From: Acanthamoeba sp. SK_2022b
Taxonomy: Eukaryota > Discosea > Longamoebia > Acanthamoebidae
Assembly: GCA_027943245.1 (NCBI GenBank)
Contig: JANDJZ010000489.1
Location: 1-37,006 of the forward strand
Reading direction: 5' to 3'
Length of the DNA stretch: 37,006 nt
Made by a program: the position numbers and the translations under genes. The notes below the pieces were generated by a model. That model was not told where the DNA came from. It did not search any database and was given only the letters and a program-made list of their open reading frames with translations. Numbering within the stretch: position 1 is the first letter of the stretch; every line of letters begins with the position of its first letter. Of this stretch, positions 22,319 to 30,952 are shown in pieces.

Positions 22319-22836
22319 CTACGCGGAGACAAACTCCAGAAGGGACCGGCGCTCTCCATCCTTGTGAAGAGAATACGATGAGTATGTGAGGGAAGGAGAG
22401 AAAGGCTGGGCTGTGCATGCCGACAACTTACCATCACCACCTTAATCCAGGGGCCAACTGTCTTCTTGTAGATCTTGTCTCCTCCACACACGATGCACAT
22501 GGTGTCAGTCTTCTGCTTGAGTGTGACAGCATCACGAGTGCACCCACGAAGTTGGCGCACTGCGAGAAGCAAGAGAGCGTGGTCGGCAGCGTTCTTCTTG
22601 TTGGAATTGATTGGATGTCGCTGAAGCCAGTCACGTTCTGGAGGCAAAGCTTGTTGAGGAGTGTCAGCCCGGTAGAAGATGTGGACGACAAGTGGGAATG
22701 TTGCTCTTTCTTGCCTCTGCCCATAAAGGGCGTCAATGAGAGGAATTGCCTTCTTTATAAAATTCTGGCATTTGTTTTCGTAGTCCACGAACAGCTGCAT
22801 TGGTGATAGTATGTTGTGATGTGCTGTCCAAGGCAT
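22319..22836 (-). CDS. Small NYN/PIN-like nuclease-domain protein (tentative)
   Basis: Exons 22836-22432 and 22360-22319 (donor GTAAGT) give 148 residues. Near the N-terminus, MQLFVDYENK after a short lead matches the opening strand and acidic residues of NYN domains (D-x-E-N). NAADHALLLLAVRQL and IVCGGDKIYKKTVG fit the later helix and the G-D strand. NYN domains are Mg-dependent PIN-fold RNases, so an RNA-cleaving role is possible; this is inference from short motifs. Codon use is less GC-biased than in the housekeeping genes. It lies 124 bases from the left end of the mobile element, just outside the inverted repeat. Confidence 0.45.
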
Positions 22837-22959
22837 CGGTGCATAAATGACGGCAGACTGTCACAATGTGAAAACATTTGGGGCTGTCTGTGACAGATTG
22901 GCACCGGTGACATTGGCGTAAACCGAAATTTTGATCTGGTTTTTGGCGCTTTTTGCTCT

Positions 22960-23004
22960 GAGGATGGCACGTAAACGCATAAAACTACTACAACTCGTAA
23001 AACT
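22960..23004 (+). repeat. Left terminal inverted repeat
   Basis: Starts GAGGATGGCACGTAAACGC. Paired with 29333-29377 reversed; six mismatches in 45. Confidence 0.8.
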
Positions 23005-23009
23005 ACTTT

Positions 23010-23400
23010 TACTAGTTTCACGTGTTGTGCAATGTGTGAGCCATTCGTTCTACAGTCATTCAATGCCTGTGCAATTCTTTTCTCACTCGTAAAACGAGTG
23101 CGCGATTTGTTTCTCACTCATAAAATGAATGAGCTATTAGTTTCACATTCCTAGAACGAATGAGCAACTTAGTGTCACAGTCGTGCAATGCCTGAGCAAT
23201 TCGTTTCTCACTTGTAAAACGATTGAGCTATTAGTTTTACAGGTGAGCAATGCCTGTAATATTCGTTTCTCACCTGTACAATGAGTGAGTCATTGTTTTA
23301 CAGTCGTGCAATGCCTGTGCTATTGATTTCTCATTTGTGAAGCGTATGAGCAATTAATTTAGTGTTCATGGAACTACTTGTGCCACTACTGGGCTATTTG
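23010..23400 (+). repeat. Left subterminal array, ~31-bp degenerate tandem repeat
   Basis: About twelve units of 30-32 bases, each running TTTCTCAC, a short imperfect palindrome such as CTCGT-AAA-ACGAG, then TGAGCAATTNG. Two subtypes interleave (with CGTAAAACGA or CGTGCAATGCC). Subterminal repeats of this kind often bind transposase or accessory proteins. Confidence 0.7.
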
Positions 23401-23522
23401 TAGTACAGTTGTTTGGTGTGTGAAATGTGTGCCCTATTCATTGTACAAAAGTGAAGATCATTCGTCAGAGGTGTCTTCTTGGCTGTGTCTCAGAGAGGTC
23501 CTCTCAGCTTGGAACAGGTAGT

Positions 23523-25193
23523 TCATTCAATCTGTGAGTGCAACTTTGAACAGAGTGTATCACTGCTTTCCTCATCATCATTGCTGTCGCCCTCATCCTC
23601 ATCTACATCACTGTCACTTTCAGCATCCTTGCTCAACTGTGTGTCCTGCTCATCCTCTTCCACTTTGACAAAAAGAGTGTCACAGATGGTAGATAAGGCA
23701 CAGCATCGCCATTGATGAAGGGAGGTGCACCTGGTGTAGCATTGTCACCCTCATCAGGATGTGTGAGAGCCCATTCTTCCAGCTGCTTGGCATACTTGGT
23801 CAGCTTGCTGGGGGGGCGCCACTGCGCCTCAGTGGCACTTTGGTTGGTGCTAGGGAATAAACAAAAATGGCAACTAGTTAGGATCCACAGCTTCAGGCTG
23901 TAAGAAAAAGGAGAGACATACAAGTAGGTATGCCACTGGTAGCAATTCTGTGAAGTCCATCTCCTGGTAATGATCTCTAGACCAACTGGGGCTTTAGCCT
24001 TCTTTGTCTTAGCTGCCAGCCTTGCCTCATCCCACTTCTGCTGCTCATGAGCAGGCCTTCTTCTCAAACTCACTGATGCATAGAGGTTCACCCCCACAGA
24101 TTCTGGCACAAACATCTCCTCCTGACCAGCCATCCTATGGGCCCAATGGTGAGAGTAATGCACACACAGCTTGGTGGAGGGGAATGAACCATGAGAAGCT
24201 GCCACATTGATGGTCCAGAGATGGTTGTGTTCACCAAACTTTCCTTGAGGCCAAGGATGAGGCGACAGACCCCAAGAAGACACCCCCAGATGAGTGAGAT
24301 CCTCACTGGTGAGGGTCTGGAAGACTACGCCACTGATGTCATTACTCCTGACCCACTCAAGTGAGGGTGGAATAATGGAGTGTGCTTGGAGCTCCTCTGT
24401 GATTGCTATGGTCACTTCATCTACTGTAGCAGTGGAGGAAATGCACTTGCAGTGGAGAGGAGAATGAATCAGTAACACAAAGACCTGTGAGGTGGAGGGG
24501 TCTTACATGTTTTGTTTGTTGCTGTTGGTAGGGAGGGCTGGAGGAAGTTGACATCATAGTGGGAGGCTCTCCAAAGAGTGACTGTTGATTGACTATAATG
24601 TTAATAACAAAACAATCACAGAAGAGAAGGAGGAACTAAAAGAGGAGTACCCAGGAAGATCTTGGTGGAGTCACAGCTGAAGACCCTCGTGGTGGAGTAG
24701 CAGCTGGAGACCCTTGTGGCAGAGTAGCAGCTGAAGACCCTTGTGGTGGAGTAGCAGGTGAAGAGCCTCGTGGTGGAGTAGCCACTGGATATCCTCCCAG
24801 AGAGAAGTTCTCCAGACCATCTTCATCATCCTCCTCATGCTGTGGGCTGCCAATATCTCCCTCGTGCTCCAAGAGCTCCTGGCGCTCCTGGTCTTGATCA
24901 CGTTCATTCTGTGGTGCTGAAGTGAGTGGATAAGTTGCCAGCAAGCAGATAAATAAGAACCTGGGTACTTGTACACTGTAGGACATTATAAGATTTTGCA
25001 GTTGGATGTTGCTGATACGAATTGATGTTTTTTTGTAGAGAGTCTCAGCAAGCATCACCCAGTACTGTGACCTGTAGAGCCGTTGATAGCGTGGTACAAG
25101 TTGTAGTATCCAAGCCTTCTGTGCAGGGGTGAGGAAGATGGTGGTGCTTGGTGACTGCATGTTGGTAGGGGCAAAATAACAACTGGCCTCCAT
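23523..25193 (-). pseudogene. Transposon accessory gene: SANT/Myb-like, 10-residue repeats, SAM-like; frameshifted
   Basis: Minus-strand exons 25193-24977, 24916-24651 and 24581-24507, and one from 24445 down, keep phase. Exon 1 holds a Trp-containing helical block (FLTPAQKAWILQLVPRYQRL, QYWVMLAETLYKKTS) like the Myb/SANT DNA-binding partners of Harbinger transposases. Exon 2 has an acidic stretch (ERDQDQERQELLEHEGD) and five Pro-rich 10-residue repeats. Exon 4 has a SAM-like stretch (WVRSNDISGVVFQTLTSEDL), whose last helix (LILGLKESL) is one base out of frame near 24270. A late segment (KWDEARLAAKTKKAKA) is basic. The Asp/Glu tail, ending at a TGA at 23523-23525, is again out of frame near 23690. 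I infer a decayed DNA-binding accessory protein. Confidence 0.5.
24652..24795 (-). repeat. Coding 30-bp minisatellite (five units)
   Basis: Tandem 30-base units in the accessory gene encode x-ATPP-[R/Q]-GS-x-x; units differ by a few bases, for example CCACCACGAGG against CCACCACAAGG. Confidence 0.8.
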
Positions 25194-25324
25194 GGCCCAA
25201 GGCTGGTGGGTACTAGCGATTCTGTCATTGGACAACCAATGGAAGGACAGGAGCAGTCACAAGAATGAGAGCAATGTCCAGCTACAGTTGTACTGAACTT
25301 TTTCATATGTTTTGATATCACAGG

Positions 25325-26299
25325 CCTTGACCATGGGACCATTTGTACCAGCTGTTTGAGCCAACTAGGACTGTGCGCTTTCGCATGGCAGCAACGCTTA
25401 ACATCAAGGAAAGTACAGGCTATGAGGAGGAACTGGTGCACAACATGTTCAAGAAATATGGCATACCAAATGGCTTACTGTGGAGTCATTCTGTGCAAGC
25501 ACTAGCCTATATCCACCTCTATCCCACCCATTGACAGGTAATAATAACAATTGTATGTGAACTTTTTAAATGGTAATAATAACAATTGTTACCTTCTCCA
25601 TCATAGAGTCATGTTCTTGGGTGCTCCCCAATGACGCTGCTTGATGCTGTGCTGCCAGCCCTCACAACTCTGGCAGAAACAATGGATGAGATTCACTGGT
25701 CCAACCGCCTGTCGCCCTACAACCATACACTTGACTTCCCAATCCTCTTCACAGGTTGGTCATTGTTTGGGCACCCAGTAGCATTTACTCATTGATCTGA
25801 ACTGACAATGCTCATATACAGGAATAGTAGACACCTTCCCCATTGAGGTGCAGAAGCCAAAGGATTCAATGCTTTGTTGAGCTCTTTTCACCAACAAGTA
25901 TAGCACCACAGTCTACAAGGTGCAACTTGGAGTGTCCTTCCTTGGTGAGATCCTCTTTTGCACTGGACCACATCTGCCACTCTATGATGGGCACATTTGG
26001 AACTCAACTGAGGCCCACCACCCTCGTGAGGAGTGGGAGTGGTGGCTTGGCGGTTCGTTCTCCCTTCATTCATTTTCCTAGTGCATCCCATCATCACTAA
26101 CCATGCTGGTACAGATGGCCATTACTTGGCATGCTGCAACATCCTCACACCCTGGCAAAAAGACCACAGGCTCACAGAGGAGGAAACCATGGCCAACACC
26201 ATCATCAGCTTCTACCGTGCTCGTGTGGAACACATCAATGCTGTGCTGGTGGCTCATAATATGTTCCGCATGGTGTGGTGGTGTTTCAGTTCTAAGTGA
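25325..26299 (+). pseudogene. DDE transposase (PIF/Harbinger-like), disrupted by in-frame TGA codons
   Basis: Exons of roughly 25325-25537, 25607-25754, 25822-26052 and 26115 onward join in phase. Exon 3 starts with GIVDTFPIEVQKPKD, where the Asp fits the first catalytic residue. The second Asp lies across the exon 3/4 junction (LGDGHYLACCNILTPW). RARVEHINAVLVAHNMFR supplies the Glu. This D...D...E order and the LGD-GHY and R-VE contexts are those of the DDE_4 fold of Harbinger-type enzymes. Three in-frame TGA codons interrupt it, at 25328-25330, 25532-25534 and 25878-25880; no TAA or TAG does before the last exon. The C-terminus after 26290 is unclear, and the true start was not found. It probably once moved the surrounding element. 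Confidence 0.6.
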
Positions 26300-26587
26300 T
26301 GCTGTTACAGTGACGGCGCACATGACTGCTGCTCACCTTCATCAAAACATCCACTACACCCCTGTAGGCCCTTGGCCCCATTACCCTACAACATGTTGAG
26401 CAAAACAGAGTTACAAGAACGAAAAAAATAGAGACAAATTTTTTTTTCCCAATTCCCGCTCCATTTTTTTTTAACTGACACGAACTCAGATGCTGCCAAT
26501 TCAACCTCATCAAACAACACTCAAAGCAATGTACGTTACTACTTGTGGCTCTTTGGTGTGCGGCCTCTTTGGCGTGCCACCTCATTT
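26300..26587. other. Spacer after the transposase remnant
   Basis: May hold a last transposase exon: a plus frame after the TTACAG at about 26303-26308 reads VTAHMTAAHLHQN up to a TGA near 26398. A T-run and A-run follow (26426-26472). No other gene seen. Confidence 0.3.
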
Positions 26588-26940
26588 CTTTTTAGCACGC
26601 GGCCTCTTCTCTTCTCTTTGGCGCGGCCTCTCTCTTCTCTTCGGTGCGGCCTCTTCTCTTCAGCGCGGCCTCTCTCTTCTCTTCTCTTTGGCGCGGCCTC
26701 TCTCTTCTCTTCTCTTCTCTTCTCTTCTCTTCTCTTTGGCGCGGCCTCTCTCTTCTCTTCTCTTTGGCGCGGCCTCTCTCTTCTCTTCTCTTTGGTGCGG
26801 CCTCTCTCTTCTCTTCTCTTCTCTTCTCTTCTCTTCTCTTTGGCGCGGTCTCTTCTTTTCTCTTTGGCGCGGCCTCTCTCTTCTCTTCTCTTTGGCGCGG
26901 CCTCTCTCTTCTCTTCAGCGCAGCCTCTCAGGTGGCCTCT
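26588..26940 (+). repeat. CT-rich degenerate array with GGCGCGGCCTC core
   Basis: Twelve or more irregular units alternate a (TTCTC)n tract with TTTGGCGCGGCCTC or TTCAGCGCGGCCTC. One strand is almost pure pyrimidine apart from the core. The long frames that cross it on both strands follow from the repeat and are not genes. Confidence 0.8.
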
Positions 26941-27016
26941 CCACTCTTTCTCATCACCCTTCTTTATGTGCAGGTGTGCCACACAGCACTACTTTTGTAT
27001 TCTCTCTCTCTCTCTC

Positions 27017-27260
27017 AGTTATGGGGCGTGTGGTTCAGTGCGTACTCGAGCAAGTTGCTCGAGTTGCCTGTGCCCGTGCCTCACTCTCTCCCTCTCTCTC
27101 TCTCTCTCTGAGTTATGGGGCATGTGGTTCAGTGCGTACTCGAGCAAGTTGCTCGAGTTGCCTGTGCCCGTGCCTCACTCTCTCTCTCCCTCTCTCTCTG
27201 AGTTATGGGGCATGTGGTTCAGTGCGTACTCGAGCAACTTGCTCGAGTTGCCTGCTCACC
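27017..27260 (+). repeat. Three ~92-bp tandem repeats each with a 21-bp palindrome
   Basis: Units start at 27017, 27111 and 27201 with AGTTATGGGGC. Each carries ACTCGAGCAA, one central base and TTGCTCGAGT (27044-27064, 27138-27158, 27228-27248), so the arms are perfect 10-base inverted repeats. Units are spaced by CT runs. The last palindrome ends 50 bases before the ATG of the dioxygenase-like gene. Confidence 0.85.
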
Positions 27261-27298
27261 CTCCTTCATTATTCTTCTTTTATGTTGTGCCAGCCACC

Positions 27299-29042
27299 AT
27301 GCTCACTCAATTTTCTTTTAGTGAGACATCTGTGGTGCTTGAACCCAGCCCTGCCACCGACGCCCTGCAGCCATTAGGTGTAAGCACCCCAATTCGGTAT
27401 GGCATCTTCTCCTACTATGTTCTTCACCTGCTGATTGTAGCACATCTTATTAGGAAAAAGGGAAAGGTGAGGAACAAGGGCCATGGTGCTGTCGCCAGAT
27501 CGAAAAAGCTCTGGGACATGAAGTGCAAGAGCAGAGACCAACTCAAGCTCATTGAGCAAGAGCTCCACAAGGCTGCCGAAGAGCGCAACAAGGCCAATGA
27601 AGAGCGCGACAAGGCCATTGCTGCTCTCACTCAAGCACAGTCCGAGCTTGACACCATTAACATGATGATTGGTGTGCTGCAGAAATCACTGGCTGCCTCA
27701 CAGCAGATCTACACCAACCTCACAACCAACATCCAAAGCCCCTCTGACACAATCATCTGTGCAAAGCACACTGTCGATAAGCTCATGGGAGCTCTCACGC
27801 ACAGCACCATGTGCCAGGCAAAGCTTCATGAGCAAGTGACTGCTATTGTCACTGGTATGCACATGTGTGTGGTTATGTGTTGTGTGTGCTGTTGGCTAAC
27901 TGAGTGCATGATTATGGCAGAGAATGATGAGCTTAGCCGCCATGTCTGCCGCCAGGCTGCAACACTCACTGCTGCGAAGCAGTTGATAGTTGAGTTGGCA
28001 CCTGGGCTTCTCGACTACCAGCTGGAAAAGCTCACTCGAGATGCCTACCATGCTGAACAAGTCAAGGCTGCTGGTCTCTTCGATGAGCGTGTTGCCTGCT
28101 CAAGGGATGGCTACAAAGCCCTGCGAGAAGGAAGTGTCTGCCTCATGGGTAAACAGTTTGCCCTTGCCCATCTCAAGCCTGGCTTCCTCAGTGGTATGCT
28201 CCATCCTTTGTGTCTATCTTTAGTTTGCTAACTTCCTGTTCCTTTTTCTGTAGATGCTGACATGAGTGACCTTCTTGCTATGCTCAAAGAGGTGCACCCT
28301 TCAGAGTTTCTTGTGTCCAGTTCACTAACCAACTAACCATTACTCATGGTCTCTGCTGGACACTGCTGCAGGTGAGTGCAATAATGCCATCACTGAAGCG
28401 TAACTCTATCAAAGAGAAGGGCCATGTTGCTGGTATGGGACAGACTCAAAAGTATGCAACTGGTAAGCCATTCCAGTCGTATCTGCTCAAGATGGGCAGG
28501 ATCCGTGAGGAGCTTGGCCAAACTGTGGAGGAGTATTCTCCCACCCTTGCTGCAACAATTGCTCGCTTTGCAAGGAAGCTTGAGGACATCCTAGCTGCCA
28601 TCTTTCCAGTTGCTGTCCTTGAACGGTAACTTCCTTTCTATCCATTAACCCAATCTACTAACCTCCTGCTAGTCGTCAGCTTGCTGCTGCCCATGCTGGA
28701 GTGCCTGTGTTCTGTGACACAGGCACAACAAACATGTTTGACACTCGTGACTACACAACTGCAGCCCACTATGACACTGGTGACCTGCACAGCACCAAGG
28801 CAATTGCAGTGTTTCTTGAGGAACATCGCCCTGGATGCTCACGTGCACATTGCGCTCGGCGCTGGAGATTCTTCTGCCCGGAACTACGTCGGTATGTCGC
28901 TGTTTGCCATGGCACCATCATTGTGTGGGATAGTGCTCGTCTCCTGCATGGCACCACAGTCCACTCACAGCCTTGTGCTGATGCCTGTAACTCAACTCGC
29001 TGGGCCATTGTGAGCCAGCTCAAGGCAAAACACTACCAATAA
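27299..29042 (+). CDS. Element-borne coiled-coil protein with C-terminal 2OG-Fe(II) dioxygenase-like domain
   Basis: Exons 27299-27377, 27441-27854, 27921-28193, 28254-28291, 28372-28625 and 28673-29042 give 475 residues without a stop. About residues 50-95 form a charged coiled coil (KLIEQELHKAAEERNKANEE). The middle part is unrecognised. The last exon has the signs of a double-stranded beta-helix dioxygenase: H385-x-D387 in AAHYDTGDLHSTKAIAVFLE, a distal His in VWDSARLLHGTTV (H445), and an Arg at 462 (STRWAIVSQL). These would bind Fe(II) and 2-oxoglutarate. TET/JBP-type nucleic-acid dioxygenases are known as passengers of some fungal and algal transposons (KDZ elements), so modification of thymine or cytosine bases is a possibility. 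Fold and substrate are inferred. The ATG is the first one after the palindromic repeats. Confidence 0.6.
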
Positions 29043-29059
29043 ACGGTCTGTACCAACCA

Positions 29060-29332
29060 GCATATGCATCCAACTAATTCTATGAGTGTCAAACCAGTTT
29101 CCTGTGTGTCCTACTCATTTCATGTGCGTCCTACTCATTAAATGTGTGTTCAATTAGTGTTATGCATTTTATGAGTTGCAAGCTCGTTTTACTAGTGTGC
29201 AACTCGTTCAATGTGTGCCCAACTAGTTTTTACTCGTTTTACTCCTACAAAACTAGTTTTACTACTTCAATACGAGTTTCACTACTTCGAAACTAGTTTT
29301 ACTCATTGTATGAGTATGACACCAGTGCTACG
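29060..29332 (+). repeat. Right subterminal array, ~20-bp degenerate repeat
   Basis: Two tandem series: TGTGTGTCCTACTCATTTCA-like units (about 29100-29160) and RAAACTAGTTTTACTACTTC-like units (about 29250-29310). Together with the CGTTTTACTAG motifs they resemble the left-end sequences in opposite orientation. Confidence 0.65.
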
Positions 29333-29377
29333 AGTTTTTCGAGTTTAAGTAGTTTTACGCGTTTCCGTGGCATCCTC
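29333..29377 (-). repeat. Right terminal inverted repeat
   Basis: Reverse complement starts GAGGATGCCACGGAAACGC; partner of 22960-23004. Confidence 0.8.
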
Positions 29378-29593
29378 TCTGGGACAGAAGCACGTGCAGT
29401 GTGTGAGTGGAGGTGATGAAAGCTGCAGGCTGTTTGGCAATCCGCTTGCGACCACGCACGTGGATCTTGCCAGCCGCAGGTAGTCCGTGTTCTGAGCACC
29501 GTCATTCGTAAGGACGCAAAAAAAAGCAAACGCGGGGGATATCAAACGGCATATCTATTATGTCGCTTTCCTGAGAATGTTGCATTTGCACGT

Positions 29594-30539
29594 TTAGATG
29601 CGCCTGGTGGCGCCGGTGGTGCCGAGAGTGGAGCCAGTGCCGAGGCCAGCGGTGGCGGGCTCGATGCCTTGCTTGAGCAGACGACCCTCCTCCTTCTTCA
29701 TCGGGTTGTGCGTGAGCGTGCCCTGCACCTCCTTGACGGTGCCCTTGATCTTCTGGCCGATGGTGGCGTGGTGAGCGCCTGTCATGGTGGAGCCAGGCAG
29801 GACGCCCCTCTGGTCGGCCGTGGTATGGTGCATGAGGCCGGTCGACGACAGGCGCGGCTGCTCGACCACTGCCGGGAGCATAACGTCCCTGTCCTGTTCG
29901 TTTGTTCAAGTTGATGAGTAACAGTCGTAAATAGCAACCAATCAATTGTTTGTAGACAAGGCGTACCGCGATCATGTCCTTCCTCTCGGTGGTGACCTCG
30001 GTCCTGACGATGGGCTGGATCTGGTGCTCCCTCTCGTGGATGACGGGCTGGATGTGGTGCTCGCGCCTGACCTCGACGGTCCTCTGCACGACGACCTCGC
30101 GATCGACAATGGGCTGGTGTTCCACCACGTTGGTCGGGCCTCGCATCACCGCCGAGTTGAGGCCAGTGCCGGTGGCGCCGGCGAGAGGCAGGCCGGTTCC
30201 GGTGAGGCCGTGGTTGTGCTTGCGTTCATGCTTGAGCGCCTTGTTCTGGCGCTTGAGGGCCTTGCGCTCCTGCTTGGAGAGGTGCTTGTTGTTGCCCATG
30301 AGGCCCGAGTTGGGGAGCACGCTGGTGGCCGTGGCGCCGGGCATGAGAGTGGAGCCGGGAGTGGCCATCATGGGAGCGGCAAGAGGAGCGGAGCCGGTGG
30401 GCGCAAGTGTGGAGCCGGGAGTGGCCATCATGGGAGCGGCGAGAGGAGCGGCGCCTGGTACAAGCGTGGATCCGGGGGTGGACATCCTGGGAGCGACGCC
30501 GGTGTTGGAGAGGATGGGAGTGGTGTTGAGGTTCGACAT
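29594..30539 (-). CDS. HIQP-repeat hydrophilic protein, copy B
   Basis: Two exons (30539-29967, 29893-29594) give 290 residues. It is the longer relative of the gene at 21121-21868. It has the same start (MSNLNTTPILSNTG), the same basic block (KQERKALKRQNKALKHERKH), the same charged core (VEVRREHHIQPVIHERE, HQIQPIVRTEVTTERKD) and the same C-terminal exon (TIGQKIKGTVKEVQGTL). It differs by an N-terminal tandem expansion of about 2.5 units with AAPLAAPMMATPGSTL, encoded by a ~69-base repeat at about 30340-30480, and by extra residues in exon 2. The intron sits at the same place in both copies. No enzyme motif is visible. The transposon lies 217 bases downstream of its stop. A CATAAAAC box near 30630-30640 (minus strand) may be its TATA element. 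Confidence 0.75.
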
Positions 30540-30952
30540 TGCTGTTGTTGTAGAGCGTAGGTGGAGTTGGTGATTGCTTTGGTTAAAGTTAGTTTGTTAT
30601 GGTTGAGGTCGGCGGTTGGCTCCGTTTTATGGAAGTCGGCCAGTGAGTTTTACTCCGTGATGCGGGCTCGCTTGGGCGTACCACCGAAAGTGACCCAACT
30701 GGTGGTGTGAAAATTCGGCAGAAACAGGATCTCACTCCTAGCTTGGCTCGGTCTTTTGTCGCGTGCGCTGCCGCACCTCATCCACAACCGCTTCGCTTCC
30801 GTGGCCGCGAGAGAAGTGGAAAGATAACGGTCTGTGGACTCGAGTCAGTTGCCAACTAAGTGGCTCTGATTGTTTACGTGGCATTTTTATCTTAATTTTT
30901 GGGATTTTTTATTGCATTTTCACGACCAGAAGACAGAGACTATAGATTCAAG
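30540..30952. promoter_or_regulatory. Divergent region between copy B and the DUF1499-like gene
   Basis: No exon seen. It should contain both promoters. T/A-rich sequence at about 30885-30920, just before the ATG at 30953, is the likely leader or promoter of the plus-strand gene. Confidence 0.4.

Larger units (their letters stand above)
22960..29377. mobile_element. 6.4-kb DNA transposon with terminal inverted repeats
   Basis: The outer 45 bases at each end are inverted repeats (22960-23004 and 29333-29377), matching at 39 of 45 positions and starting GAGGATG. The three bases outside each end are TCT (22957-22959 and 29378-29380), a possible target-site duplication of the length made by PIF/Harbinger transposons. 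Inside lie subterminal repeat arrays, a degraded DDE transposase (plus), an opposite-strand accessory gene with a SANT/Myb-like domain, and an intact coiled-coil plus 2OG-dioxygenase-like gene (plus). Base composition is clearly more AT-rich than the flanking genes. The transposase is broken, so this copy is probably not self-mobile. Confidence 0.8.

Noticed and set aside
26539..27377. Several long overlapping ORFs on both strands through the CT-rich and 92-bp repeats
   Set aside because: They come from repeats without stop codons in any frame; residue content is pure Ser/Leu/Phe or Arg/Glu/Lys.
22960..29377. Giant-virus or Maverick-type integration
   Set aside because: No capsid, packaging ATPase, family B polymerase or integrase-like gene is visible. 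The DDE motif and short inverted repeats fit a DNA transposon better.
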